From NCBI RefSeq assembly GCF_023369555.1, contig NZ_JACJVC010000004.1, forward strand, positions 62,001 through 126,000: a stretch of DNA of 64,000 nucleotides. The letters run 5' to 3'. Under the pieces are notes generated by a model. That model worked only from the letters and a program-made list of their open reading frames with translations. It did no database searches and had not been told where the DNA came from. Position 1 is the first letter of the stretch; the number at the start of each line of letters is the position of its first letter. Source of the stretch: Actinomyces sp. AC-20-1. Lineage in GTDB: Bacteria; Actinomycetota; Actinomycetes; Actinomycetales; Actinomycetaceae. This document shows, piece by piece, positions 19,168 to 28,469 of the stretch. The position numbers were made by a program, and so were the translations under genes.

Positions 19168-20246
19168 GCCAGTGCCTCCTGCGACGGGGACGGGACGGGC
19201 GCGGGGCCGGAGCGCAGCAGGATGGCGTCGAGCAGGGCCGCGCAGCCGTCGCGCCACACGGGCTCGGTCACGAGGTCCCCCACCTGCCGGACCTCGGCGG
19301 GCGCGGAGCCCATGACGGCGCCGACCCGGGCCCACTGCAGCATCTCGAGGTCGTTGGTGCCGTCTCCGACGGCGATGGCGCAGCTGGCGTCGGTCCCCAG
19401 GCGGGTGGCCAGCGCGTCGAGGGCGGAGGCCTTGGTGATGCCGTTGGGGGCGACGTCGAGCCAGGCGGTCCAGCCGATGGCGTACTCCACCGAGTGCAGC
19501 CCGGCGCCGGCGACGAGCTCGCTGAAGCGGCTGACGGGCATGCCCGGGGCGCGCAGGATGACGCGGGAGACGGGCCGTGAGCGCAGGTCGTCGAGGCTGA
19601 CGACCGTCTGGCGCTCGATGAGCTCGCCCTCGGGGAAGAGGCGGGTGGTGCGGAAGCCCGAGTCGAGGTCCTCGACGGCGAGGATGCCCTCGGGGACGGC
19701 CTCGCGCAGGGTGTCGATGGCGGCGGCCGGGTCGAAGGTGATCTGCTCGACGACGCTGTGGCCCGCGGCCTCACCGGGGTCCATGCGCAGGGTGAGGGCG
19801 CCGTTGGCGCACACCATCCAGCCCTCGGTGAGGCCCACGTGGCGGGCGACGGGGACCGCGGCCTGGACGCCGCGACCGGTGGCGATGACGACGTGGGCGC
19901 CGCGCCGCCGCAGGGCGTCGATGCTCGCGCGCACCCGGGCTGAGACCCGTCCGTCCATGTCGAGGATCGTGCCGTCGACGTCGAGGGCGACGACGAGGGA
20001 GGGGCCGGCCACGAGGTTCCGGCCACCCGGGTCGAGGCGGTCGAGGTCGGCGGCGCGCTCGCGCACGAGGGCGGTGTACTCGCCGTCGGACAGGGGCGTG
20101 AGGGCGCCGCGAGCGCCGCCGAGGAACTCGGTGGAGCCCCCGAGGCCCCGGGGGGCGTCGGGGCCGGGGATCTCGGGCGCGTCCTGGCGGGGTCCGCTGG
20201 ACGGGACGCCGACGGGCGGGGCGTCCGCGGGGTGCGTGTGGCTCAC
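19164..20246 (-). CDS. HAD-superfamily hydrolase (Cof type)
   Basis: 360 residues. A HAD phosphatase domain starts near residue 84 with VVALDVDGTILDMDGRVS (motif I, DxDGT), VIATGRG (motif II), and GVTK-equivalent ITKASALDAL plus VGDGTNDLEMLQWA (motifs III/IV, GDxxND). This is the Cof/YbiV-type C2 cap class acting on sugar phosphates. The first 80 residues are a disordered Pro/Gly-rich extension. GTG 20246 lies 12 bases after the serS stop, and the stop overlaps the lipoprotein start, so serS, this gene and the lipoprotein are likely one operon. Confidence 0.85.
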   Translation of the reverse strand: MSHTHPADAPPVGVPSSGPRQDAPEIPGPDAPRGLGGSTEFLGGARGALTPLSDGEYTALVRERAADLDRLDPGGRNLVAGPSLVVALDVDGTILDMDGRVSARVRASIDALRRRGAHVVIATGRGVQAAVPVARHVGLTEGWMVCANGALTLRMDPGEAAGHSVVEQITFDPAAAIDTLREAVPEGILAVEDLDSGFRTTRLFPEGELIERQTVVSLDDLRSRPVSRVILRAPGMPVSRFSELVAGAGLHSVEYAIGWTAWLDVAPNGITKASALDALATRLGTDASCAIAVGDGTNDLEMLQWARVGAVMGSAPAEVRQVGDLVTEPVWRDGCAALLDAILLRSGPAPVPSPSQEALA

Positions 20247-20258
20247 GTCGGCTGCGGG

Positions 20259-21530
20259 TCAGGCGCGGGGCTCGATGACCTCGAGGCCGCCCATGTAGGG
20301 GCGCAGCCCCTCGGGGACGACGACGCTGCCGTCGGCCTGCTGGTTGTTCTCGAGGATGGCGACGATCCAGCGGGTGGTGGCGAGCGTGCCGTTGAGGGTG
20401 GCGACCGGCGAGGTCCGCCCGTCGCGCTTCTCGCGGATGGCGAGGCGGCGCGCCTGGTAGGTGGTGCAGTTGGAGGTGGAGGTGACCTCCATCCAGCGGT
20501 TCTGGGTGGGCAGCCAGGCCTCGCAGTCGAACTTGCGGGCGGCGGAGGAGCCGAGGTCCCCGGCCGCGGTGTCGATGACCCGGTAGGGCAGGCCGACCAG
20601 GCGCAGCATCTCCTCCTCGAGGGCGAGCAGGCGCTCGTGCTCGGCGACGGCGTCCTCGGGACGCACGTAGGCGAACATCTCGGCCTTGTTGAACTGGTGG
20701 ACGCGGATGATGCCGCGGGTGTCCTTGCCGGCGGCGCCGGCCTCGCGGCGGTAGCAGGTGGACCAGCCGAGGTAGCGGCGCGGGCCGTCGGCCAGGTCGA
20801 GGATCTCGTCCGTGTGGTAGCCGGCGAGGGCGACCTCGCTGGTGCCGGTGAGGTAGAGGTCGTCCGCCGGCAGGTAGTAGATCTCGTCGGAGTGCTGGCC
20901 GAGGAAGCCGGTGCCGCCCATGACCTGAGGGGTGACGAGCGTGGGGGTGACCATCGGGACGAAGCCGTACCCGGCGGAGGTGTCGAGGGCAGCGGTCATG
21001 AGGGCGAGCTCGAGGCGCATGCCGGCGCCCTTGAGGTAGTAGAAGCGGGAGCCGCTGACCTTGGCACCGCGCCGGGTGTCGATGATGTCGAGGCCCTCGC
21101 CCAGGGCGAGGTGGTCGGCGGGCTCGAGGCCCTCGGCGGCGAAGTCGCGAGGGCTGGGCCCCTCGTGGCGCAGGACGACGTAGTCCTCCTCGCCTCCGAC
21201 GGGTGCACCCTCGATGAGGTTCTGGAGCTGGTGGGCGAGCTCGTCGAGGCGGCCGGCGGCCCGGCCGGCGGCGGTCTCGGCCTGCTTGACCTGCTCGGCG
21301 AGCTCCTTGGCCTGGGCGAGGACGGCTGCGCGCTCCTCGGGGGCGGCCTTGCCAACGGAGCGGGAGACGTTCTTCTGCTCGGCGCGCAGGGCCTCGAAGG
21401 CGCCGAGCCGGGAGCGGCGCGCCTCGTCCGCCTCGATGATGCGGTCGACGAGGTCGACGTCGGCACCGCGGGCTCGCTGGCTCTCGCGGTAGCGCTCGGG
21501 GTTCTCGCGGAGGTCACGCAGATCGATCAT
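20259..21530 (-). CDS. serS: Seryl-tRNA synthetase
   Basis: 423-residue class II aminoacyl-tRNA synthetase that charges tRNA-Ser, including the two tRNA-Ser genes in this window. The N-terminal coiled-coil arm (about residues 30-110, rich in Glu/Ala/Arg) is followed by the catalytic core: [29 protein letters not shown], motif 2 [55 protein letters not shown] and motif 3 [18 protein letters not shown]. Normal length. TACACT at 21538-21543 (minus strand) is 7 bases before the ATG, suggesting a leaderless mRNA. Confidence 0.97.
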   Translation of the reverse strand: MIDLRDLRENPERYRESQRARGADVDLVDRIIEADEARRSRLGAFEALRAEQKNVSRSVGKAAPEERAAVLAQAKELAEQVKQAETAAGRAAGRLDELAHQLQNLIEGAPVGGEEDYVVLRHEGPSPRDFAAEGLEPADHLALGEGLDIIDTRRGAKVSGSRFYYLKGAGMRLELALMTAALDTSAGYGFVPMVTPTLVTPQVMGGTGFLGQHSDEIYYLPADDLYLTGTSEVALAGYHTDEILDLADGPRRYLGWSTCYRREAGAAGKDTRGIIRVHQFNKAEMFAYVRPEDAVAEHERLLALEEEMLRLVGLPYRVIDTAAGDLGSSAARKFDCEAWLPTQNRWMEVTSTSNCTTYQARRLAIREKRDGRTSPVATLNGTLATTRWIVAILENNQQADGSVVVPEGLRPYMGGLEVIEPRA

Positions 21531-21625
21531 GGGGCCGAGTGTAGCCAGGGCGGTGCGGGCGTCGTCGGGGCCCGTCTGCGGCCCGGCTCGGGGCCCTCCG
21601 GGCGACCAACCCCCGGCTCTTTCAC

Positions 21626-21654
21626 ATTGCCTACCGAGTCAGGTGCATCTATAG
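21626..21654 (+). promoter_or_regulatory. Candidate oxyR promoter
   Basis: TTGCCT (21626-21631) and TATAGT (21649-21654) are spaced by 17 bp. Transcription would begin near 21661, leaving a 5' leader of about 125 nt that contains the GCACC repeat. It is the most consensus-like promoter in the serS-oxyR gap. Confidence 0.5.
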
Positions 21655-21744
21655 TCACTTCCATCCCGATAACTGTGATCGGTCGTCCGTACCGCCGCCT
21701 CACCGCCTCCGGCACGACCACCGAGCACGCCCCGCGCACCAGCC

Positions 21745-21769
21745 GCACCGCACCGCACCGCACCGCACC
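21745..21769 (+). repeat. Five perfect tandem GCACC repeats before oxyR
   Basis: Five consecutive 5-bp GCACC units, 15 bp before the oxyR start codon. Pentamer tracts can change length by slippage; here a change would alter the 5' leader, not the reading frame. Confidence 0.8.
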
Positions 21770-21784
21770 GACAGGATCGCAGAC

Positions 21785-22717
21785 ATGCCCGCCTCCTCCC
21801 TGCCCTCCTTCTCCCAGCTGCGCGCCTTCGTCGCCCTGTGCGACCACCAGCACTTCGGCGAGGCCGCCAGCACGCTCGGTGTGAGCCAGCCCAGCCTCTC
21901 CCAGGCCATCACCGCCCTGGAGAAGCGCGTCGGCGGCGAGCTCGTCGAGCGCACCACCCGCCGCGTGCTCGTCACACCCCTGGGCGAGACCCTCCTGCCC
22001 TACGCGCGCGAGGCCGTCCTGTCCGCCGAGTCCTTCAACGAGGCCGTCGTCAACCAGGGCCAGGCCCTCACCGGCACGCTCCGCCTGGGCCTCATCCCCA
22101 CGCTCGCCCCCTACCTCATCCCCGTCATCGTCGACGGCCTGGGCCGCGAGCTGCCCCGGCTCAGCCCGGAGCTGCGCGAGCTCGTCACCAACGACATCCT
22201 CGACCAGCTGGGCCAGGGCCACCTCGACGCCGCCGTCATCTCCACGGACGTGGACCTGCAGCGCGTGGCCTCCATCGACATGTACGACGAGCCCCTCGTC
22301 GCCCTCGTCCCCGCCTCCCACCCCTGGGCCGGGCGCGAGGACGTCAACCCCTCCGAGCTCGACGACCAGGAGCTCCTCCTGCTCGACGAGAGCAACTGCC
22401 TGCGCGACCAGACCCTGTCCCTGTGCCAGCGCTACGGCACCAACCCGCCCGTCGCCGTCGCCACCACCCTGTCCACGGTCGTGTCGATGGTCTCCCACGG
22501 CATCGGCGTCACCGTCCTGCCCGAGGGCGCCCTCAACATCGTCACCGGCCGTCAGGGCTACGCCGTCGCACGCTTCGGCTCCGCGCCCCCCATGCGCCGG
22601 ATGGGGCTGGTCCACCGGGCCTCCTCCTCGCGCACCGCGGACTTCCAGCGCCTCGCCCGGGTCATCACCGACCTCGCCGTCGAGGCCGGCCTGCCCGTCA
22701 TCCCCCTGACCGCCTGA
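21785..22717 (+). CDS. oxyR: OxyR-type LysR hydrogen-peroxide sensor
   Basis: 310-residue LysR-family regulator. N-terminal winged HTH (FSQLRAFVALCDHQHFGEAASTLGVSQPSLSQAITALEK, about 8-47) and a two-lobe sensor domain. The redox pair of OxyR is kept: C205 and C214 in CLRDQTLSLC, with the same spacing as C199/C208 of E. coli OxyR. It should switch on antioxidant genes when the disulfide forms. No catalase or ahpC lies next to it; serS is divergent upstream. The ATG at 21785 follows a leader with a promoter at 21626-21654. Confidence 0.9.
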   Translation: MPASSLPSFSQLRAFVALCDHQHFGEAASTLGVSQPSLSQAITALEKRVGGELVERTTRRVLVTPLGETLLPYAREAVLSAESFNEAVVNQGQALTGTLRLGLIPTLAPYLIPVIVDGLGRELPRLSPELRELVTNDILDQLGQGHLDAAVISTDVDLQRVASIDMYDEPLVALVPASHPWAGREDVNPSELDDQELLLLDESNCLRDQTLSLCQRYGTNPPVAVATTLSTVVSMVSHGIGVTVLPEGALNIVTGRQGYAVARFGSAPPMRRMGLVHRASSSRTADFQRLARVITDLAVEAGLPVIPLTA

Positions 22718-22783
22718 CACCTCCCCCGGCCGGGCACCGCGGAGCGGGCACCCGGGACCCCGCTGCCCGCTAGGCTCCCGGGC

Positions 22784-23848
22784 ATGACCCTGGGCACGCG
22801 TGACGAGGCGCCGCTCGCCTGCGTCGTGCTCAACCCCTCCAAGCCGGACGTCACCCCCGCGCTGCGCTCCCACCTGGCCACCGCCCTCCGGGCCGCCGGC
22901 TACCGCGGCCCCCTGTGGCTCGAGACGAGCCGCGCGGAGACCGGCGCGACCCAGGCCCGGTTGTGCGTCGCCTCGGGCGCCCGCCTCGTCCTCGCCGTCG
23001 GCGGCGACGGGACCCTGCGCTCGGTGGCGGCGGGCCTGGCGGGCACGGACACGGTCCTGGGGATCATCGCGCTGGGCACGGCGAACCTCGCCGCCCGCAA
23101 CCTCGGCCTGCGCGTGGGCAGCCTCGACGCGCTCACCGCCACCGCCCTGCACGGCCGCCCCCGCCCCGTCGACCTGTCCTGGGTGAGCACGGACCCCTCC
23201 GACGCCGACCTCACCGACCTGTTCGAGCAGCCCCCCGGCGGCTGGGCCAGGCCCACGCTGGGCACCGAGCACGCCTGCCTCGTCGTCGCCGGGATCGGCT
23301 TCGACGCCGACCTCGTGGCCTCCACCCGCCCCGACCTCAAGGCCCGCCTCAAGTGGGGCGCCTACGCGCTGGCCGCCGTCGAGAACCTGTCCTCGCCGCG
23401 CATGGACCTCGTCGTGTCCGTCGGCGAGGAGGCCTGCCCGCCGGGCCGGGCCGAGGCCGTGAGCCCGCGCCGCCACCTCGAGCGCCTGAGCGCCCGCACG
23501 CTGCTCGTGGCCAACGGCGGGCGCCTGCCCGCGGGCATCGTCCTGCTGCGCGAGGCCGCCATGGACGACGGCGTGCTCGACGTCGCCGCCATCGACACGG
23601 TCGGGGGCCTCGCCGGCTGGACGTCCCTCGCACGCCAGGTGCTGCCACCCTACGCAGCCACCTACACCCCGCCCGGGCGGGCGCTCGGCCGCGTGGTGCT
23701 GCGGCGAGGACGCGACGTCGTCGTGCGCACGGCGGCGCCCGCGCTCGTCCAGGTCGACGGCGACCTCCTGGCGCCCACGCGCAGCCTGCGGGTGCGGCTG
23801 CAGCCGGGGGCGGTGCTCGTGAGCCTGCCCGACGGCGACCGGGGCTGA
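22784..23848 (+). CDS. Diacylglycerol kinase-family lipid kinase
   Basis: 354-residue protein with the DAGK catalytic domain: VVLNPSK at the start, VLAVGGDGTLRSVAAGLAGTD (GGDGT nucleotide-binding motif, about 67-87) and LGTANLAARNLGL. The C-terminal beta-domain includes VVAGIGFDADLV, AAMDDGVLDVAAID and VQVDGD. Family members phosphorylate diacylglycerol or related lipids at the membrane; the exact substrate is open (DgkB, YegS and mycobacterial Rv2252 are relatives). TAGGCT at 22771-22776 is 7 bases before the ATG, so it is probably leaderless and separate from oxyR. Confidence 0.85.
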   Translation: MTLGTRDEAPLACVVLNPSKPDVTPALRSHLATALRAAGYRGPLWLETSRAETGATQARLCVASGARLVLAVGGDGTLRSVAAGLAGTDTVLGIIALGTANLAARNLGLRVGSLDALTATALHGRPRPVDLSWVSTDPSDADLTDLFEQPPGGWARPTLGTEHACLVVAGIGFDADLVASTRPDLKARLKWGAYALAAVENLSSPRMDLVVSVGEEACPPGRAEAVSPRRHLERLSARTLLVANGGRLPAGIVLLREAAMDDGVLDVAAIDTVGGLAGWTSLARQVLPPYAATYTPPGRALGRVVLRRGRDVVVRTAAPALVQVDGDLLAPTRSLRVRLQPGAVLVSLPDGDRG

Positions 23849-23874
23849 GCCCGGCCCCGCCCGGACGGGACCTC

Positions 23875-24831
23875 CTACAGGCTCCGCCCGTCAAGGACGT
23901 CGCGGACCCAGGCGCGGGCGACGACGAAGTCCTTGTCGCTCGTGCCCGCGGGCACGACAACGGGACGGGCGTCCAGGCGCGGGTAGGAGCCGAGAAAGCG
24001 CACCTGCGGGCAGGTGCGGTGCAGGCCGATGAGGGCCGCCTGCACGCGCTCCTCACGCACGTGCCCCTCGATGTCGATGGAGAAGCGGTAGCGGCCCAGG
24101 GAGTCGCCCACGGGGCGCGACTCGATGCGCGAGAGGTTGACGCCGCGGGCGCTGAACTGCTCGAGCATGCCCAGCAGGGCGCCGGAGCGGTCGTGCGGGA
24201 GCTGGACCTGCAAAGTCGTCTTGTCCGCCCCCGTGGGCTCCCCGACGCGCCCGGGGCGGGTGACCTTGACAAAGCGGGTGACGGCGCCGGCGTTGTCCGC
24301 CACGCCCCCGGCGATGACCGCGAGCCCGTACTGCTCGGCGGCCAGCGGGTTGCACAGGACCGCCTCGTACCCGAGCGAGGCAGGCTCCTCACTGCCCGCC
24401 AGGGCCTTGGCGGGCGCGGAGGTGGAGGTCCCGGCGACGTAGACGGCGTCGGGCAGGTTGCGGTGGACCCAGCCGCGGCACTGCGCCCAGGCGTGGGCAT
24501 GGGTGGAGATGGCGCGCACGTCCTCCAGGCGGGTGCCCTCGCGCCCGGCCAGGACGAAGGTGATGGGCACGGCCACCTCCGCGGCGATGGTGAGCGGGGC
24601 GCCGGAGACGAGGTTGTCGAGGGTGGCGTTGACCCCGCCCTCGATGGAGTTCTCGATGGGCACGACGGCGGCCTCCGACAAACGCTCGCGCACCCGGTCG
24701 AGGGCGGTGGGCACGTCCTGGCAGGGGTCGAGCTCGACGTCGATCGGGGCGACCTGGCGCAGGGCCATCTCGGTGAAGGTGCCGGTCGGGCCGAGGAAGG
24801 ACCAGCGCTGCGGGGTGGTGGGGGCCGTCAT
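23875..24831 (-). CDS. pheA: Prephenate dehydratase
   Basis: 318-residue monofunctional prephenate dehydratase, turning prephenate into phenylpyruvate for phenylalanine synthesis. The periplasmic-binding-like catalytic lobes show FLGPTGTFTEMAL, VPIENSIEGGVNATLDNL and the STHAHAWAQC region; the usual catalytic Thr-Arg-Phe is TRFVKV near 215. A C-terminal ACT domain (TTLQVQLPHDRSGALLGMLEQFSARGVNLSRIESRPVG) gives feedback inhibition by Phe. TAGCCT lies 6 bases before the ATG on the coding strand (24838-24843), so it is probably leaderless. A HisC/Pat-like aminotransferase that could finish the pathway is encoded at 57284. Confidence 0.93.
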   Translation of the reverse strand: MTAPTTPQRWSFLGPTGTFTEMALRQVAPIDVELDPCQDVPTALDRVRERLSEAAVVPIENSIEGGVNATLDNLVSGAPLTIAAEVAVPITFVLAGREGTRLEDVRAISTHAHAWAQCRGWVHRNLPDAVYVAGTSTSAPAKALAGSEEPASLGYEAVLCNPLAAEQYGLAVIAGGVADNAGAVTRFVKVTRPGRVGEPTGADKTTLQVQLPHDRSGALLGMLEQFSARGVNLSRIESRPVGDSLGRYRFSIDIEGHVREERVQAALIGLHRTCPQVRFLGSYPRLDARPVVVPAGTSDKDFVVARAWVRDVLDGRSL

Positions 24832-24945
24832 GGGCCGAGGCTATCGGCCGGGCGGGCGCCGTGCCGGGTGTGCCTGCCTGGTGAGAGGTCTCCATCTCCC
24901 CCGTCAGGAGGAGGCCGACGGCGATGGCGCCCGTAGGCTGGTCGC

Positions 24946-27348
24946 ATGAGTGAGCAGGCCTCTCGCCGCCGGCGCCTGGTGCGACTGGGCACCTCTGCGC
25001 TCGTCCTGCTCATGGTGCTCGGCATGGTCCTGTCCGTGGTCAGCGGCGCGCTGGCCGCGCCGAGCGGGGCTGCCGGCTCCCCCGGCGACCCCGCCACCGG
25101 GACCGTCACCGCCGAGACCGGGAAGCCGGCCCCCGTCGTCCTCATCGCCACGACCGGGCTGTCCTGGGGCGACCTCGTCGCCGAGCACGCCGCCCCGCTC
25201 GACGGCGCCTCCCTCCCGGACCCGCAGGGCCTCACCGAGACCCTCCTGAGCCTGACCCGGGAGTCCACGCCCGCGAACCTCGTCCAGCGCACCGCCTCCG
25301 CCACCACCTGCCCGGCGGACGCCTGGCTGTCGCTGTCCGCGGGGGCCCGCACGCGGGCACTGCCCTCCTCCCCCGGGCCCGGGCAGGACTGCGCCTGGCC
25401 CGCCGGCTGGCAGGACGCCGTCGCCGCCTCGCGCCAGGCCGGCTACGGCGCCCGGCCCGGCGCCCTCGCGGACGCCCTCGCCCAGGCGGGTCTGAGCACG
25501 CTCGCCGTCGGCCGCGGCGCCTCACTCATGCTCACGACCTCCGACGGCGGTGCCCCCGCCTCGGCCCCCTCGCTCTCGCAGGCCGTCTCCGACACCCCGG
25601 CGGACCTCACCGTCGTCGACGCCGCGGACCGCCGCGTGCTGCTCGAGTCGCTGCGGGTGGCGGCCGGGCTGGAGGGGGCGCGCGTCGTCGTCGCCTCGAT
25701 CGCGGACCCGGCCGACCCGGGCCTGCAGGCGCTGGTCCTGCCTCGGGGCACGACCGGCTGGGAGGGCACGGGGGCTGTTCCCGCCGGCGCCGTCATCCGG
25801 GCGGACGAGGAGGTGCTCCTCGCCTCGCCCTCCACCCGCCAGCAGGGCCTCGTCCAGCTGGCGGACCTGTCCGCCACCGTGCTGACGGCCCTGGGAGGCG
25901 AGGTGCCCGCGAGCATGACCGGGCGGGCCCTCACCCTGCCCGGCTCCTCCCCCGCCGTGGCGCTCGAGCCACTCGAGCCGCGCTACGCGCCCCTGGGCGT
26001 CATGACCCTGGCCCACGACGCCCTGCACGCCGAGGCCTCGCAGCTGACGACACTGCCGGTCGGTGGGGCCCTCGTGCTCGCGGCCCTGGCCTGCGTCGTC
26101 GTGGCCGCGGTGGTCCTGCGCGGCCCGGCGGGGCGGCGGCGCCTGCACGCCGTGGGCATCGCCGCGACCTGCGTGGCCGCCCTGCCGCTCGGCACCTGGA
26201 TGGGCGCGATCATCCCGTGGTGGCGTGCGGGCGCGAGCGCCGCCTACGAGCCCGGCTGGCAGGTGGTGCCCGCGGCGCTGGCCGCGACCGCCGCCACGGC
26301 CCTGTCCTTCCTGGGGCTCCTGCACGGCGCCTGCGCCGCCGTGACCGCGCTGCGCGACCACGCGCTGCGCACGCGGGCCACCGGCCCCTCCGGGGGGCGA
26401 CGCCCGGGGCGCCTCGGCCTGCCCGGCTCCCCACAGCCGCTCACCGCGCCACTGCTGACCACCGTCCTGCTCGCGCTCGTCACCGCTGTCGTCCTGCTCA
26501 CCGACGCCGCCACCGGCGCCCCCCTGGGCTTCAACGGCGTGCTGGGGATGAACGCCGTGGTCGCGGGGCGCTTCTACGGGCTGTCGAACACCGCCTTCGC
26601 CCTGGCGGCGGCGGCGCTGGTCGTCGCGGTCGGGGCGGTGGCCGGGTCCCTTGTCGAGGCGCAGCCCTCACCGGCGCTGCGCCGCACGGCGGCCCTCGTG
26701 GGCGTGGGGGTGCCCGGGGTGGCGGCGTTGCTCGTGGTCGGGCTGCCGTCCCTGGGGGCCGACGTCGGCGGGACCCTCACGCTGGTGGCCGCCCTCGCGG
26801 CCCTGGCGGCCGGGCTGGCGGGCAGCCGCATCACCTGGAAGCAGTGGCTCGGCGTGGGCGTCGTCGCGGTCGCGGTGGTGGGCGTCTTCGGCTTCGTGGA
26901 CCACGTGACGGGCTCGGGCACGCACATGGGCCGTTTCGTGGGCCAGCTCCAGGACGGGACGGCGGCGACGACGATCCGCCGCAAGGCGTGGGCCCTGGTG
27001 GCGCCCTTCACGTCCTCGACGCCGGCCCTGGTGGCGCTCGTCATCGGGGTGCTGCTCATCGCGGTGGCCTGGTGGTGGCTGGCGCGTGAGCGCCGGGCCT
27101 GGCGGGCGGGGGCCTCCGGCTACGCGCCGCTCGTGGCGCCGGCGCACCCGGCGCAGGACCGGGCCGGGGGCGCGCAGGGGCTCGTGCTCGGCTGGTTCGG
27201 ACCGGTGCTGCGCGCGCTGCTGGTGCTCGTCGTCGTCGAGGTGCTCGTCAACGACTCGGGGGCGTCGATGGCGGTGCTGTCCGCGGCCTGCTCGGCCCCG
27301 CTCCTGCTGGCGCTGGGGTGCGCCCGGCTCCGGGCCCGCGCGCGCTGA
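24946..27348 (+). CDS. Large polytopic membrane protein, unknown function
   Basis: 800 residues: cytoplasmic basic N-terminus, one membrane segment (about 13-38), a long extracytoplasmic domain (about 40-350) and then 8-10 hydrophobic segments. The outer domain starts VVLIATTGLSWGDL and ends STRQQGLVQLADLSATVLTALGGEVPASMTGRAL, a pattern like alkaline-phosphatase-superfamily domains, but the metal-ligand set is incomplete to the eye. FNGVLGMNAVVAGRFYGLSNTAFALAAAAL is a motif shared by related bacterial membrane proteins of unknown function. TAGGCT at 24934-24939 is 6 bases before the ATG. It converges with the glycosyltransferase gene, 13 bases apart. A cell-envelope role is only a guess. Confidence 0.8.
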   Translation: MSEQASRRRRLVRLGTSALVLLMVLGMVLSVVSGALAAPSGAAGSPGDPATGTVTAETGKPAPVVLIATTGLSWGDLVAEHAAPLDGASLPDPQGLTETLLSLTRESTPANLVQRTASATTCPADAWLSLSAGARTRALPSSPGPGQDCAWPAGWQDAVAASRQAGYGARPGALADALAQAGLSTLAVGRGASLMLTTSDGGAPASAPSLSQAVSDTPADLTVVDAADRRVLLESLRVAAGLEGARVVVASIADPADPGLQALVLPRGTTGWEGTGAVPAGAVIRADEEVLLASPSTRQQGLVQLADLSATVLTALGGEVPASMTGRALTLPGSSPAVALEPLEPRYAPLGVMTLAHDALHAEASQLTTLPVGGALVLAALACVVVAAVVLRGPAGRRRLHAVGIAATCVAALPLGTWMGAIIPWWRAGASAAYEPGWQVVPAALAATAATALSFLGLLHGACAAVTALRDHALRTRATGPSGGRRPGRLGLPGSPQPLTAPLLTTVLLALVTAVVLLTDAATGAPLGFNGVLGMNAVVAGRFYGLSNTAFALAAAALVVAVGAVAGSLVEAQPSPALRRTAALVGVGVPGVAALLVVGLPSLGADVGGTLTLVAALAALAAGLAGSRITWKQWLGVGVVAVAVVGVFGFVDHVTGSGTHMGRFVGQLQDGTAATTIRRKAWALVAPFTSSTPALVALVIGVLLIAVAWWWLARERRAWRAGASGYAPLVAPAHPAQDRAGGAQGLVLGWFGPVLRALLVLVVVEVLVNDSGASMAVLSAACSAPLLLALGCARLRARAR

Positions 27349-27361
27349 GCCGCCCGGGCGC

Positions 27362-28156
27362 TCAGTCCTCGCACACGGCCCGGTAGGCGCGGAAGGGCGA
27401 CTGGGCCCGGACGGCGTCCTCGTCGAGGCCGCGCACGCGGCGTCCGCGCAGGCGGCGGGCGGCGATGGCGCGCAGGACGTCGCGGTACTGCGTGGCGCGG
27501 TGGACCCTTCCCGCCCGGTCGTTGCCGGAGACGCGGTGGGTGATGTCGCAGGGGACCTCGATGACGGTGAGGCCGGCGGTGAGCACGTCGATGCTCAGCG
27601 CGACCTCGACCCCCCAGCCGGTGGCCAGCGGTGCCGCCGCCTCATAGGCCTCGCGGGTGAGGCAGCGCTGGCCGGACAGCGGGGCGACGGGGGCCCAGCC
27701 GGTGGCGCTGGCGATGGCGCCCCGGGCGGCCCGCACGACCCGGCCCCGCCCCCCGGCCCCGGCCTGCTTGGGGGGCACGGCGATGGCCATGTCGGCGACG
27801 CCGTCGAGCACCGGGGGAACGAGCTCGGCGCAGGCGGCGGCGGAGTCCCCGAGGTCGGCGTCGATGAAGAGCAGGAGCCGGGAGGGGCCGTCGGAGTAGT
27901 CGCGCATGGCGACGATGCTGGCGCCGGTCTCCAGGGCGGAGGCCTTGCCCCGGGAGACCGAGTGGCGCACGGTGACGGCGCCGGCGGCGCGGGCGTGGCC
28001 CTGGGTGTCGTCGGTGGAGCCGTCGTCGACGACGACGACGAGGTCAACGCGGGGGATGGCCCGGCAGGCCCGGACGGTGGCGGCGATGCGCGCCGACTCG
28101 TTCTTGGCCGGGATGACGACGGCGACTCGCTGGTCCGGGCGCTCTGACGGGCTCAC
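27362..28156 (-). CDS. Family 2 glycosyltransferase
   Basis: 264-residue GT-A fold enzyme. RVAVVIPAKNESARIAATVRA and VVVVDDGSTDDTQGHARAAGA form the nucleotide-sugar site, LLLFIDADLGDSAAACAELV carries the DxD, and SGQRCLTREAYEAAAPLATGWGVEVALSIDVL resembles the acceptor region of glucosyl-3-phosphoglycerate-synthase-like enzymes. It lacks membrane segments, so it acts in the cytosol or at the membrane face. GTG 28156 is chosen as start because TACGCT at 28163-28168 (minus strand) is 6 bases upstream; a 23-residue longer form from 28225 is possible but poorly supported. Donor and acceptor are not known. Confidence 0.82.
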   Translation of the reverse strand: MSPSERPDQRVAVVIPAKNESARIAATVRACRAIPRVDLVVVVDDGSTDDTQGHARAAGAVTVRHSVSRGKASALETGASIVAMRDYSDGPSRLLLFIDADLGDSAAACAELVPPVLDGVADMAIAVPPKQAGAGGRGRVVRAARGAIASATGWAPVAPLSGQRCLTREAYEAAAPLATGWGVEVALSIDVLTAGLTVIEVPCDITHRVSGNDRAGRVHRATQYRDVLRAIAARRLRGRRVRGLDEDAVRAQSPFRAYRAVCED

Positions 28157-28255
28157 GGCACAAGCGTATCCACTTCCGACCAGAAGGTCAGACCAAGGGG
28201 CCCGAACCACGCTGGCGGCCGCCACCCTCCGGGCAGCGCCGGCACCACCCGGGGC

Positions 28256-28441
28256 TCAGCGGGCCGGGACACTCTCCTCGAGGTCCCCGGCCGCCGCGCC
28301 CGTGGCGGCACGGGTCTCGTCGTCGAGCAGGCGGGTGACGGAGGCGTCGATGCCGAGCTCGGCGTCGACGGCGGCCGCCTCCGCGGCCCGGCGCCGGGCT
28401 CGCCCGTTGCCCTCCCGGCCCCACCGGAGCCGGCGCCTCAC
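28256..28441 (-). CDS. Small hypothetical protein
   Basis: 61 residues with a basic N-terminal third (RRRLRWGREGNGRARRRAAEA) and an acidic C-terminal part (LGIDASVTRLLDDETRAATGAAAGDLEES). It lies 28 bases after the acetyltransferase stop on the same strand. No family is recognised. It may be a genuine small gene or a chance frame in GC-rich DNA. Confidence 0.3.
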   Translation of the reverse strand: MRRRLRWGREGNGRARRRAAEAAAVDAELGIDASVTRLLDDETRAATGAAAGDLEESVPAR

Positions 28442-28469
28442 CGCCCGGGCGGCCCCGCCGTCGACCCTG

